A stretch of 64,000 nucleotides of DNA from JAUXJB01 sp965226855. Its GTDB lineage: Bacteria > Myxococcota_A > UBA9160 > SZUA-336. The position numbers were made by a program, and so were the translations under genes. The DNA lies in NCBI GenBank assembly GCA_965226855.1, contig CBDDEE010000026.1, positions 62,001-126,000 of the forward strand. The letters are read 5' to 3'. Below are positions 45,225 through 53,920 of this stretch, in pieces; the stretch's first letter is position 1, and every line of letters begins with the position of its first letter. Under the pieces are notes generated by a model. The model was not told the origin of the DNA. It did not search any database and saw only the letters and a list, made by a program, of their open reading frames with translations.

Positions 45225-45488
45225 CTAGAAGCGCACCGCAAAGCCCGTAGGCGTCGTGCGGACGACCTCGGCGGAGACGTCCATCGAGCGCATCTTTTGC
45301 CCTTCGGTCCAGTAGAAGATCGTGATCCCCATTCGTTCTCCCGGACACGCATAGGTCGACGAAGGCTCGATCAACGCGCCCGACGTGGAGATGTTCGCAA
45401 TCGCACCACCGCCCTCGAGCCCACGTCCAGAATACGCAACAACCGCCCGCATCTTGTGACGCGGACGCACACCTCGGCTGCTCGTCAT
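45225..45488 (-). CDS. PilZ domain protein
   Basis: 87 aa. The opening MTSSRGVRPRHKMRAVVAYSG, with R-x-x-x-R-like basic residues, is followed by NISTSGALIEPSS, matching the second c-di-GMP-binding motif (D/N-x-S-x-x-G) of PilZ. PilZ proteins are c-di-GMP receptors; the HD-GYP protein at the left end of the window is a possible counterpart. It stands alone between a CoA transferase and a TauD-type gene. Confidence 0.7.
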   Translation of the reverse strand: MTSSRGVRPRHKMRAVVAYSGRGLEGGGAIANISTSGALIEPSSTYACPGERMGITIFYWTEGQKMRSMDVSAEVVRTTPTGFAVRF

Positions 45489-45567
45489 GAATCTCCCCGC
45501 GCACCTTATCGGCAGCGGCAGGAGATGACTTTAAGCGCAGTGCAGTGACAACCGCGCCAGCCGCGAG

Positions 45568-46449
45568 CTATGCGAGGGAGCTCAGCTGGCGCATGTAGCG
45601 GCGGTCGTTCGCATCGAAGCGGTCACGACGGTGCATGCCTGCCAGCGCGTCGAACAGTATGAGGTCGCCGACCTGCCAGTCGTGTCGGTAGATGAACTCC
45701 GGCTGGGTGGAGTGCTCAAAGAGCTCCCCTAACAGGGCGGCGCTCTCGTCTTTCGGAAGGTCGAGGATCCAGCGCGTGTTCGCGGGGCTCACGTACAGGG
45801 CTTCGCGCCCCGTCTCCGGGTGGCGCATGATCAGCGGGCGAACGTGCTCGGGGGAACGAGGGCGCTCGATGCCCGCGTTGCTATCGCGCTCCTTCTTGAG
45901 ACGCTGCGCCTCGTCGATCTGCTCCCTGTCCTCGGCGCCCTTCACGAACTCTCGAAGGTCGTGATGGGCACGCATACCGTGGAGCTCCTTGACCTGTTCC
46001 TCCGGCAACGACTCGAGCGCCATGTACATGTCGCAGAAGCAGGTGGTGCTCTGCACTCGCGGCAGCTCCACGGCGTCGATGAAGCTCTCCTTGGCGACCC
46101 GGTCCAGGTACGAGTAATCGAGGTGCCAGGGGAACTCGACCGCCGCCCCCGTTCCCAGTGGGTACCCTTCCTTGTCGAGCAGGTTCGTAATCGGCAGGAT
46201 CTCCGGATACTCGGCGGGATCGCGCAGAAAGTCGGTGCCCACGATCAGGTCGCCGAAGTTCCTGGCGAAGCGGACGAGCTGGGGGTCCGTCGGCGAGACA
46301 TGCCCCCGGAACAACAGCACCAGGTGCTCGCTGAGCGCCCCCTTGAGCTGCTCGATGACGTCCTGGGGAACGTCGTGGGTCAGATCCACTCCGTGGACCT
46401 CGGCCCCCCGGGGCTGTGCCAGTTGCTTAATCTCGATGGTCATTGGCAT
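45568..46449 (-). CDS. TauD/TfdA family Fe(II)/2-oxoglutarate dioxygenase
   Basis: 293 aa. Iron ligands: H-x-D in EFPWHLDYSY near residue 108 and distal His in DALAGMHRRDRF near 270; Arg for 2-oxoglutarate in RRDRFDANDRRYMRQ. It begins IEIKQLAQPRGAEVHGVDLTHD, like TauD/TfdA. Family members hydroxylate sulfonates, herbicide ethers or other substrates, coupled to 2-oxoglutarate decarboxylation. Substrate is not inferable. A second Met (46443) could be the start. Confidence 0.85.
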   Translation of the reverse strand: MPMTIEIKQLAQPRGAEVHGVDLTHDVPQDVIEQLKGALSEHLVLLFRGHVSPTDPQLVRFARNFGDLIVGTDFLRDPAEYPEILPITNLLDKEGYPLGTGAAVEFPWHLDYSYLDRVAKESFIDAVELPRVQSTTCFCDMYMALESLPEEQVKELHGMRAHHDLREFVKGAEDREQIDEAQRLKKERDSNAGIERPRSPEHVRPLIMRHPETGREALYVSPANTRWILDLPKDESAALLGELFEHSTQPEFIYRHDWQVGDLILFDALAGMHRRDRFDANDRRYMRQLSSLA

Positions 46450-46636
46450 ATGCTCCGACTGTCGCCGTGGTCAGCAGTGTATAGCAGCGCCAGGAGTCGA
46501 GCGAATGGTCAAGCTGGTCGAGTTCTTCGCAAGTAGGCCACGACTCGTCAGAGGTGAGTCTACCCGCAGCCTTTGAGCTCGTCGGTGAGAGTGCCGGTCC
46601 CGCCCGCTCCGGGACTAATGATACACTCGCTCCGCG

Positions 46637-47062
46637 ATGCCGGGAGGACCGGAAGTGGGCGCAGCGAAGCCCTTCGATATCAGCTTTCCGACACGTCACA
46701 CGGACACGTTCGCTGCGACAGGCTATGTCCACGCCGGCACGCTGCTCGCGCTGACCGAGCTTGCCTACGCTGCTTTCGAGGAGGATTGCGGCGTCTCCAA
46801 ACCCGGTCATGTTGTCGCGGTCCAGCTCTCGACTGAGGCGCACTACCGCTCACCGCTCCGGTGGGAGGAAGGCGCAACAATCGGTGTCCACACGACGAAG
46901 GCAGACGCCGGTGGCTTCGAGCAGGCGTTTGCAGTGAGCTCGGCTTCGGACGGGCGGACCATAGCGACGATCACGCACCGATGGGTCTGGCTCGATGTAG
47001 AGACTGGGCATCGCGTCCCTGTTCCAGAGGACGTGCAGCAGCGGTTCATGCGGCGAGAGTAG
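46637..47062 (+). CDS. Hotdog-fold acyl-CoA thioesterase
   Basis: 141 aa. The core GYVHAGTLLALTELAYAAFE and VQLSTEAHYRSPLRWEEGATI is 4HBT-like; the acid in LALTEL and the VHAG loop are the expected active-site elements. It likely hydrolyses an acyl- or aroyl-CoA. A TACACT hexamer is near its start. It is convergent with the MerR-linked gene at 47112. Confidence 0.75.
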   Translation: MPGGPEVGAAKPFDISFPTRHTDTFAATGYVHAGTLLALTELAYAAFEEDCGVSKPGHVVAVQLSTEAHYRSPLRWEEGATIGVHTTKADAGGFEQAFAVSSASDGRTIATITHRWVWLDVETGHRVPVPEDVQQRFMRRE

Positions 47063-47111
47063 ATCCCGTCAAGGGCCCGCACTCCAGCCCGCGGGCATCA
47101 CACGATCAGTC

Positions 47112-47501
47112 TTAGTCGGCCCCATCCTCGCTTCCGGACGCTTCGTCCTCCCGATTCGTATGCCTGCCGAGTCTCTCCACCGCGACCGTCGGCGGGACCA
47201 GACGGCGCATCAGCCCGTGCGTGCCGGCGGGACCGCGAATCTCGAGCCATGGGCGCTCGTCGCCCGGTTGACTGCGCACGTTGTAGCTGGCGAAGCTGCA
47301 GCAGCGGCTCTCGAAGGCGATGAACGCGTCGATCTCGGCCCGTACGTCTGCGCCAGGCCGGAAGCCGAGCGCGATGCCGTCGGGCAGCTCGCGCGCCGCG
47401 ACGATGCGCTTCGCCAAACCGTTGCGCAACTCTTCCTTGCGCTCGGTGAGCTGGTCGGCGGGAAGCGAGCAGCGGGGTGCTTCGACCGGGATCTCGCTCA
47501 T
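47112..47501 (-). CDS. MerR-linked CC-motif protein
   Basis: 129 aa from ATG 47501, overlapping the MerR stop by ATGA. The region FIAFESRCCSFASYNV, followed by LEIRGPAG, matches small proteins seen beside MerR regulators in mercury/metal-resistance loci, where a vicinal Cys pair (CCxF) is conserved. It could bind or pass on a metal ion. The C-terminal tail is acidic. Function is inferred from context. Confidence 0.6.
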   Translation of the reverse strand: MSEIPVEAPRCSLPADQLTERKEELRNGLAKRIVAARELPDGIALGFRPGADVRAEIDAFIAFESRCCSFASYNVRSQPGDERPWLEIRGPAGTHGLMRRLVPPTVAVERLGRHTNREDEASGSEDGAD

Positions 47502-47905
47502 TCGGCGTCTCCCAGGCCGGCGATTACGTCGCAGCGGCGCAGGTCGCCGCCGCACGCGCAGGCTTCGATGGTGTCCTTCAACGTGGCGCGGACGAGCTCG
47601 AGCGCGCCGATCTTCCGGTCTATCTCGTCGAGCTTGTGCTGGGCCACCGCGGCCAAGCTGCGCGCCGAGCGCCTCGACTCGGCTACGGCAATGAGCTCTC
47701 TGATCTCACCCAGCGTGAAGCCCAGCGACTGCGCCCGTTTGATCCCGCGCACCCGCCGCACCTCGACTTCGCCGTACTCGCGGTAGCCCGCGCCGTTGCG
47801 CGCCCGCGGCCGCAACAGCCCGCGCCGCTCGTAGTAGTGAAGGGTCTGGACGTTGACGCCGGCCGCCTCTGCGGCAGCCCCGACCCACAGGTTCTGTTCG
47901 ACCAT
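47498..47905 (-). CDS. MerR family metal-type regulator
   Basis: 135 aa. The winged helix AAAEAAGVNVQTLHYYERRGLL is followed by a long dimerisation helix and a Cys-bearing C-terminus (Cys116, Cys118, Cys125 in EACACGGDLRRC), as in metal sensors of the MerR/ZntR/CadR group. The Cys of the helix that Hg(II)-MerR uses (residue ~82) is absent, so mercury is not assured. GGAGG lies before the ATG. A perfect operator lies upstream at 47930-47957, so autoregulation is expected. It is co-transcribed with the CC-motif gene. Confidence 0.82.
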   Translation of the reverse strand: MVEQNLWVGAAAEAAGVNVQTLHYYERRGLLRPRARNGAGYREYGEVEVRRVRGIKRAQSLGFTLGEIRELIAVAESRRSARSLAAVAQHKLDEIDRKIGALELVRATLKDTIEACACGGDLRRCDVIAGLGDAE

Positions 47906-47929
47906 GACACCTCCGATGCCTCTGGAAGA

Positions 47930-47957
47930 TTGACTCTATACCATGGTATAGAGTCAA
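47930..47957 (-). promoter_or_regulatory. MerR-type palindromic operator/promoter
   Basis: A perfect 28-bp palindrome (half-site TTGACTCTATACCA) is centred 39 bp upstream of the merR-like ATG. TTGACT on the minus strand serves as -35, with a 19-bp spacer to a CAATCT -10-like hexamer. This elongated spacer is the hallmark of MerR-family promoters. The palindrome reads the same on the plus strand, but no gene immediately follows there. Confidence 0.8.
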
Positions 47958-48148
47958 GCGAGGCAAGTGGACCCGCCCTGTCCCAGCTCCCACCTGATCT
48001 CCCAGATTCCGCGCACTCGCCCCGGGCAAGTAACCCGGCCAATGCTTCGAGCACCTGTCCGCTCGAGGCCGATTGTCCCTACAGGGGAGTGTCAGGTTCG
48101 CCGATAGAGAACCGCTGAATACAAACGAGACGGGACGAGGAGATCAGA

Positions 48149-48505
48149 GTGCGGCTCATCGCGCCAATGACACTTGCGCTGCTGGTGACCACCGGCTGCG
48201 CCTCCAGGGCGGACCTGGACCAGGTGAGGAACGAGGCTTCTCACCAGCAGAGAGCTGCAGCCCACTATCGCGGGCGAGCCAACAATGCCGAGGCGCGCCT
48301 CAGACAGATGCAGGCCGAGCTTCGCAAGGCGATGCAGCAGGTCAAGCGTGCCAAGAGGGCATGTCAGCCAGATCCTCCCGCATCCAAGCGCGGTGAGATC
48401 GACGCTGAGGCGATCGAGAACTGTGTGGCCACAATGCGGATGCTCGCTCCAGACGGCGGAAGTCAAGGGGAGTGGCTTCGCGCATGTGGGAGTAGCGGCC
48501 GCTGA
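48149..48505 (+). CDS. Small putative lipoprotein with coiled-coil
   Basis: 118 aa with a GTG start behind GAGGAG. A short signal peptide (LIAPMTLALLVTTGC) ends in a lipobox TTGC. The mature part is helical and charged (QQRAAAHYRGRANNAEARLRQMQAELRK), likely a coiled coil, with three further Cys. Similar short Lpp-like proteins anchor envelope structures. No family is recognised. Confidence 0.6.
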   Translation: MRLIAPMTLALLVTTGCASRADLDQVRNEASHQQRAAAHYRGRANNAEARLRQMQAELRKAMQQVKRAKRACQPDPPASKRGEIDAEAIENCVATMRMLAPDGGSQGEWLRACGSSGR

Positions 48506-48538
48506 AGTTTCGTCCGGTGGCCTTCTCAGGCGGTCAGC

Positions 48539-49285
48539 TTAGCCCGTCGATGCCAGCGTCTTGAGCCACTGCTTCGCTTCTGTGGCTAGTTGTCTGGTGA
48601 GATCGCCGGAGCCGATCTCACGACCGAGACTTGCCGCTTGTCCCGACCACAGCGAAGAGAAATCGATGGCCCCTGCCGCCTCCGCTTTTGCTTTCAGCGG
48701 CGCCAGGGCGCTACCTGCAGTGGGAAACGATGGCGCCACGTCCGATATCGGCCCAACCTCCCGCATGACTCGATTGACCAGCCCGCGCGCCGGCTTACCG
48801 GAAAATACGTTCGTCAATGCAGTCTGGTTGTCACGGGCGGCGCGCAATGCAGCGCGGTGTAGATCCGAGATCAACGTCTCTGGCGTGAAGAGATAGGCGG
48901 TGCCAATTTGAACGCCTGCTGCGCCAAGAGCGAAAGCCGCCGCAATACCCCGTCCATCGGCGATCCCACCGGCGGCAATCACCGGCACCCTTACTGCATC
49001 GACAACCTGCGGTACCAGCGCAAACGTTCCGGGCTGCGTCGCTACATCATCTGTCAGAAACATACCGCGATGACCGCCGGCCTCGTATCCTTGGGCACGT
49101 TGCCGTATGCCCTCGATCTCCGCGCGCGCCTTGGCCGTATCGAGCATGGCACAAGGTAGCGACCCGAGACCGCCCGCCTCGCTGACTGCAATCGCCATCT
49201 CCGAATCGGTTGCCCCCGCCATGGGCGCCTGAATGATTGGTAGTTCGATACCGATTAAATCGAGGAGCCTGCGACTGGGCCACAT
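48539..49285 (-). CDS. Nitronate monooxygenase-type protein with internal deletion
   Basis: 248 aa from ATG 49285 behind AAGGAG. It has the N-terminal LIGIELPIIQAPMAGATDSEM and SEAGGLGSLPCAML, and a C-terminal block with EAGGHRGMF, VIAAGGIADGRGIAAAFALGA and GVQIGTAYL, all typical of FMN-dependent 2-nitropropane dioxygenases. Between IRQRA and QGYEAGGHRG about 100-110 residues normally present (the middle of the barrel) are missing, without breaking the frame. FMN binding may be damaged. Typical proteins are about 350 aa. Confidence 0.8.
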   Translation of the reverse strand: MWPSRRLLDLIGIELPIIQAPMAGATDSEMAIAVSEAGGLGSLPCAMLDTAKARAEIEGIRQRAQGYEAGGHRGMFLTDDVATQPGTFALVPQVVDAVRVPVIAAGGIADGRGIAAAFALGAAGVQIGTAYLFTPETLISDLHRAALRAARDNQTALTNVFSGKPARGLVNRVMREVGPISDVAPSFPTAGSALAPLKAKAEAAGAIDFSSLWSGQAASLGREIGSGDLTRQLATEAKQWLKTLASTG

Positions 49286-49726
49286 GGGTTCCACTCCTTC
49301 TCCGCGAACCAGCAGTCGATGTGAACGACGCGATGTCCTCGAATAGTCGTCCACTGGGTAATCCCGACTGCCGAGATGGTGATCCAGGACTTCGTACAGG
49401 CGACGGGGTTCCTTCTGATAGCGCTCGATCGCAGAAGGAATCGGCTGGGGGGGCGTAGCGGTGGAAGACGCTCGCCTGTCCCTGCATCGGGGTTGGTCTC
49501 GAAGGTCGCACTCATCTTCCATGCCGATCCAGCAGGGGCGCGCGTGCTCGCACCCACCCACTCCGAGGATCGCGTCTCACGCTGCTGGACCCGTAGGAAG
49601 TTGTTGCAGAGAGGCGCTTCTCCTTAGTCGGGACCGATTTGGGGTGAGACGCCGCGCTAACTTCCAAAAAATAACGAACAAAAGACGAAAATAAACACCC
49701 CCAAGAAGTGCCCCGAGCGACAGCGC
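49286..49726. other. Gap with possible degraded coding remnant
   Basis: 441 bp between the nitronate monooxygenase and P450 genes. On the minus strand one frame reads WTTIRGHRVVHIDCWFAEKEW just before the monooxygenase start. This resembles the end of a SnoaL-like protein, but no start or full domain is present. An A-rich stretch unlike the rest of the window lies at 49661-49705. Nothing else can be supported. Confidence 0.3.
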
Positions 49727-50982
49727 TCAGGCTGCGGGACGGAGCTTGTAGCGGATGGGGAGGTGCTTGATGCCTCCCACCAGGGCGGAGTGTAGACGAT
49801 CGACGTCGCCAGCCAGCTCGATCTCGTCGATGCGGGGCAGCAGGTGTCGGTAGGCGACTTCCAGCTCGAGGCGTGCGATATGCGCGCCCAGGCAGAAGTG
49901 CTCGCCCACTCCGAACGCCAGGTGGCGGTTCGGGTCGCGCGTCACGTCGAAGGTGAAGGGATCCTCGAAGATCTCCTCGTCGCGGTTCGCCGACGCGTAG
50001 AACAGCCCCACCGACTGCCCTGCCCGGATCCGTCTGCCGCGGAGCTCGTAGTCCTCCGTCGCCGTGCGCGCAAAGTGGATGATTGGGCTCGTCCAGCGCA
50101 GGACCTCTTCGATTCCGGAGCGCAGGAGAGAGGGATCTGCCTGGAGCTGGCGCAGCGCGTCCTGGTGCTCGATGAACGCGAGCATGCCGCCGCTGGTCGA
50201 GTTGCGCGTCGTCTCGTTCCCGGCCAGCACGATCAGGAAGCACCAGGCCAGCACGTCGGGCAGGTCGAGTCGCTTCCCCTCCACCTCGACCTGGCTGAAG
50301 AGCGTCACGAGATCGTCCTTGGGATCCTTCTGCTTCTCGGCGACGAGCTCGGCGAAGTAGGTGAACAGCTCTCTCGTCGCGGCCTGCGACGTCTCGCGGG
50401 CCGTCTCGCCTTCCGCCTGGTACTCCGGGTCCTGCGCGCCGATCGCGCGGTTCGTCCAGTCGAAGAGCAGCGGCCAGTCCTTCTCGGGCACGCCCAGCAT
50501 CCAGCCGATGACGGCGATGGGAAGCGGCGCCGAGACCTTCTCCACGAAGTCGCATTCGCCCGAGTCCCCCTCGGCGAACAGGTCGTCGACGATTCCCTTG
50601 CCGATCCGCTCGATGGCGGGGCGGTAGCGCTTCATGGCGCCGGGCGTGAAGCGCTTGTTCACGAGCCTCCGCCACACCAGGTGCTTCGGCGGGTCGAAGT
50701 CGATCAGGGTTAGTGGGGTCTCACCGAGCTGCTGACGCGCCTGGCGGATGTGCGTGATGACGAGCCGTGGGCTGCTGTTGAACAGCTTGGGCTGGGTCGA
50801 CAGCTCGATGATATCGGCATGCTTGGTAACGGCCCAGAATGATTGCCGTCAGTTTGGTCCCACCAGTGCACGGGGTCCTCGTGGCGCAGCTGCGTCCAGA
50901 TGTCATGCGGGTAGCCCCGCGTCGCGTAGTCGACCGGGTCCACGATGTTGAAATCCGACTTGACGATCTCTGCTGTTGTCAT
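49727..50982 (-). pseudogene. Cytochrome P450, single-base frameshift
   Basis: The frame from ATG 50982 (TTAEIVKSDFNIVDP) is lost near 50837-50842, where one T appears missing in CATTCTGG (minus strand). After it FWAVTKHADIIEL, the I-helix AGNETT, the ExxR in EEVLRW and the heme loop FGVGEHFCLGAHIA continue to 49727. With the base restored the protein is 418 aa. Such P450s act on terpenoids, steroids or fatty acids with separate redox partners; none is adjacent. Confidence 0.87.
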
Positions 50983-51111
50983 CGGCTCCCCCTGGCTACT
51001 GGGTCGGACTCGACACAAGATACCAGCATTCCGCCGTCCAGCGCGACATCAGCTGCCTCCGGAGCCCCGGAGACGACTACACTCATCACCGTCGTGCAAG
51101 GCGAGCCGACC

Positions 51112-52493
51112 ATGAGCACCGTACCTTGAGCCAGTCGCGAGAACGCGTAGCCCTGGGGACGCTGGTCGTCTACGCGCTGCCCACTGCATCGTTCGGCTTC
51201 ATGGGCGGGCTCATCTCGATGTACCTGCTCAAGTTCTCGACGGATGTGCTGCTGATCGCCCCCGCCGTGATGGGCCTCTGGTTCGGGCTGTCGCGAGTCT
51301 GGGATGCAGTCTCGGACCCCCTCGTAGGCTACTGGAGCGACCGGACGAAGACCCGCATCGGCCGCCGGCGTCCGTGGATGATCGCAGCCGTACTTCCGCT
51401 CGGGCTCCTCTCCGTCGCGCTGTGGAGCCCGCCGCACGTCCTCACGGGCAACGGGCTCGCGCTCTGGACGGGCGGGGCAATCATCCTGTTCTACACGGCC
51501 CAGACCGCGCTCGGCATCCCGCACCTTGCGCTCGGCGCGGAGCTCACGCTCGATTACCACGATCGCTCGCGCGTCTTTGGCGCACGGATGATCCTGGACT
51601 TCACGGGGGTCATCCTCGCCGCCAGCGCGCTCGTGCTGCTAGAGCGGGCCAGCGACCAGCGCGCGGTCGCGAGCGAGCTCGCGATCGCCGGCGCGTTCCT
51701 GACCATGGGACTCGTCATGCTCACGGCCACGCAGATCCGCGAGCGACCGGAGTACCAGGGCCGCGGGGCAACACGCTCGTACGGCGCGTTTCGAGATGTG
51801 CTGCGCAATCCCCACGCGCGGCTCCTGCTAGTCGTGTTCCTGCTGGATCAGCTCGGCTTCTCTGCCCTGATCACACTCCTCCCCTACACGAGCGAGTACA
51901 TCCTCGAGGAGACGGGGATGACCGGTATCTTCGTCGGGGCATCGATCGTCTCTGCCCTCGTCGTCTACCCGATCTGGTTCCCGCTCGCGCGGCGCTACGG
52001 CAAGCGCAATCCGTGGATCGTCGCGACCGTGATCAAGGGCGGCGCCTTCGGCTGCATGTTCTTCCTCCAGCCGGGCAGCTGGGAGCTGATCATCGTGTTG
52101 ATCGTGGTGATCGGTGCGGTGCAGGGGGCGGGCAACATCCTCGGACCATCGATCAAGGCCGACGTGGTCGACTACGACGAGTATCAGACCGGCGAGCGCA
52201 AGGAGGGCTCTTACTTCGCGATCTGGAACCTGGCGACCAAGGCAGCGGCCGGAGTGGCCATCGCACTCACGGGCTTCGTCCTGAGCGCGACCGGGTTCCG
52301 ACCGAACGTCGAGCAGAACGACACCACGCTGCTCTCGATGCGCCTGCTCTTCTCGGCCTTCCCCTGCCTGCTGAACCTGACGACGGCGCTGCTGCTGCTC
52401 CGCTTCAGCCTGAACGAGCGCGAGCACGCCAGGATCCGCACCGCCCTCGACGCCAGGGCCGACGCGGCACAGCGCACGGGCGAACACGGATAA
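51112..52493 (+). CDS. GPH-type (MelB-like) major facilitator symporter
   Basis: About 455-460 aa. Twelve hydrophobic segments are suggested; motifs include DAVSDPLVGYWSDRTKTRIGRRRPW (loop 2-3) and GSYFAIWNLATKAA. Symporters of this group import sugars or other organic anions with Na or H. ATG 51112 has a ribosome site but leads to MSTVP and a stop; the homologous frame begins at TTG 51126. A one-base deletion in codon 5 would join them. The next gene, an LLM oxidoreductase, follows 23 bp later on the same strand. Confidence 0.75.
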
Positions 52494-52516
52494 GATCCGG
52501 CAGGAAGGGAGCCCAG

Positions 52517-53497
52517 ATGCAGATCTCCTGTGCCTTCGCGACGAGCATGGATACGCCCGCGCAGATCGAGCTCGCGGAGGAGCTCGGCTACGAGCGGGCC
52601 TGGTGCTACGACTCCCCCGCCCTCTACCCGGATGTGTGGATGATGCTGGGTAGCGCGGCGGCGCGCACGTCGCGCATCGGGTTGGGTACGGGCGTGCTGA
52701 TCCCCCACCTGCGACACCCCATGGTGACGGCGGCGGCGATCGCCACGCTGGCGGAGCTCGCCCCGGGGCGAGTCAGCGTCGGCGTGGGATCGGGCTTCAC
52801 CGGCCGCCTCACGATGGGTCAGCGACCGCTCCCGTGGAGCTCCGTCGCCGACTACATCCGCGCGGCCAAGGCTCTGCTGCGCGGAGAGGAGCCCGAGTGG
52901 GAGGGTGCCCCGATCGCGATGTTGCATCCCGATGGGTTCGGCGCGCTGCGACCGCTCGAGGTCCCCTTCATCGTTGCGGCGGCGGGGCCCAGGGGAATCG
53001 CCGTGGCGCACGAGCTGGGCGACGGGGTCTTCGGCACGGCGCCCTTCGAGGGGTTCGATCGCTCGGTCGTGCTCGCGTTCGGGACCGTGCTCGACGCTGG
53101 AGAGGATCCCTCGTCAGAGCGTGTGATGGCGGCAGCGGGGCATGGGGCGGCGGTCGTCTATCACGGCGCCTATCTCCGCAGCAGAATCTCCGCGGCACGC
53201 ATCGAAACACTGCCGGGCGGGACGGGCTACGCGGCGCTGCTCGACAAGGTGCCCGAGGAGCGACGCCACATCGAGATCCACCGCGGCCACCTGATCGAGC
53301 CGAACGAGAACGACAAGACGGTCCTGACCGGGGAGTTCATCCGGGAAACGACGCTCACAGGAACGGCAGACGAGCTCCGCTCACGGCTCGCCAGCCTGGA
53401 AGCCGCCGGTGCGACGGAGATCGCCTACCAGCCTGCGGGCCCGGACATTCCGAGAGAGCTCCGGGCCTTTGCGCAGATGGCAGGAACCCGGGCCTGA
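52517..53497 (+). CDS. LLM class flavin-dependent oxidoreductase
   Basis: 326 aa from ATG 52517. ELAEELGYERAWCYDSPALYPD, ARTSRIGLGTGVLIPHLRHP and LAPGRVSVGVGSGFTGR are typical of bacterial-luciferase-like TIM barrels, here of the group that lacks long insertions. It probably uses F420 or FMN; substrate is unknown. Operonic with the symporter upstream, which may import its substrate. Confidence 0.8.
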   Translation: MQISCAFATSMDTPAQIELAEELGYERAWCYDSPALYPDVWMMLGSAAARTSRIGLGTGVLIPHLRHPMVTAAAIATLAELAPGRVSVGVGSGFTGRLTMGQRPLPWSSVADYIRAAKALLRGEEPEWEGAPIAMLHPDGFGALRPLEVPFIVAAAGPRGIAVAHELGDGVFGTAPFEGFDRSVVLAFGTVLDAGEDPSSERVMAAAGHGAAVVYHGAYLRSRISAARIETLPGGTGYAALLDKVPEERRHIEIHRGHLIEPNENDKTVLTGEFIRETTLTGTADELRSRLASLEAAGATEIAYQPAGPDIPRELRAFAQMAGTRA

Positions 53498-53554
53498 CAG
53501 ACCGCAGGCGGATCTCAGATACGCACAGTTCGCAGTGGGATGCGCTACCTGAGA

Positions 53555-53898
53555 CTAGCTCGGGGGCGGATATCGCAGCGCCTTCTCGACCTCGTCCAGC
53601 ATGGCGTCGGAGCCGGCGGGCAGCTGCGCGTCGAACTTCGCGCGGGCCAGATAGCCGGGAAGTTCGCGACGCAGCTCGCCCAGCATCCAGTCGAGCGGGC
53701 TCTCGATGCCCTCCATTTTGGAGATCAGCTCGTTCCCGCCCGGATCCACGTGCCAGTGCGGACCCACGGCAAAGCAATCGAAGCGAAGCAGCTCCCGTCC
53801 ACCGGCCGAGTTATGCACGCGTCCGTGGGCCCACCGTCGCCGCCTACGAGTCGGTGCTCCACCACGAAGCGAATCGGACCGAACTCGAAGTCACGCAT
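53555..53898 (-). pseudogene. Small conserved protein, probable single-base frameshift
   Basis: The frame from ATG 53898 (MRDFEFGPIRFVVEHRLVGG) is lost near 53822-53830, after which HNSAGGRELLRFDCFAVGPHWHVDP, ending LDEVEKALRYPPPS, continues in another frame (or from GTG 53818). One missing base restores 114 aa. The pattern RELLRFDCF…P-x-x-HxDP is that of a short conserved family of unknown function. It lies just downstream of the HAD-PlsC gene. Confidence 0.6.
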
Positions 53899-53920
53899 AG
53901 AGGGGAGTGTAGCACCTGGC

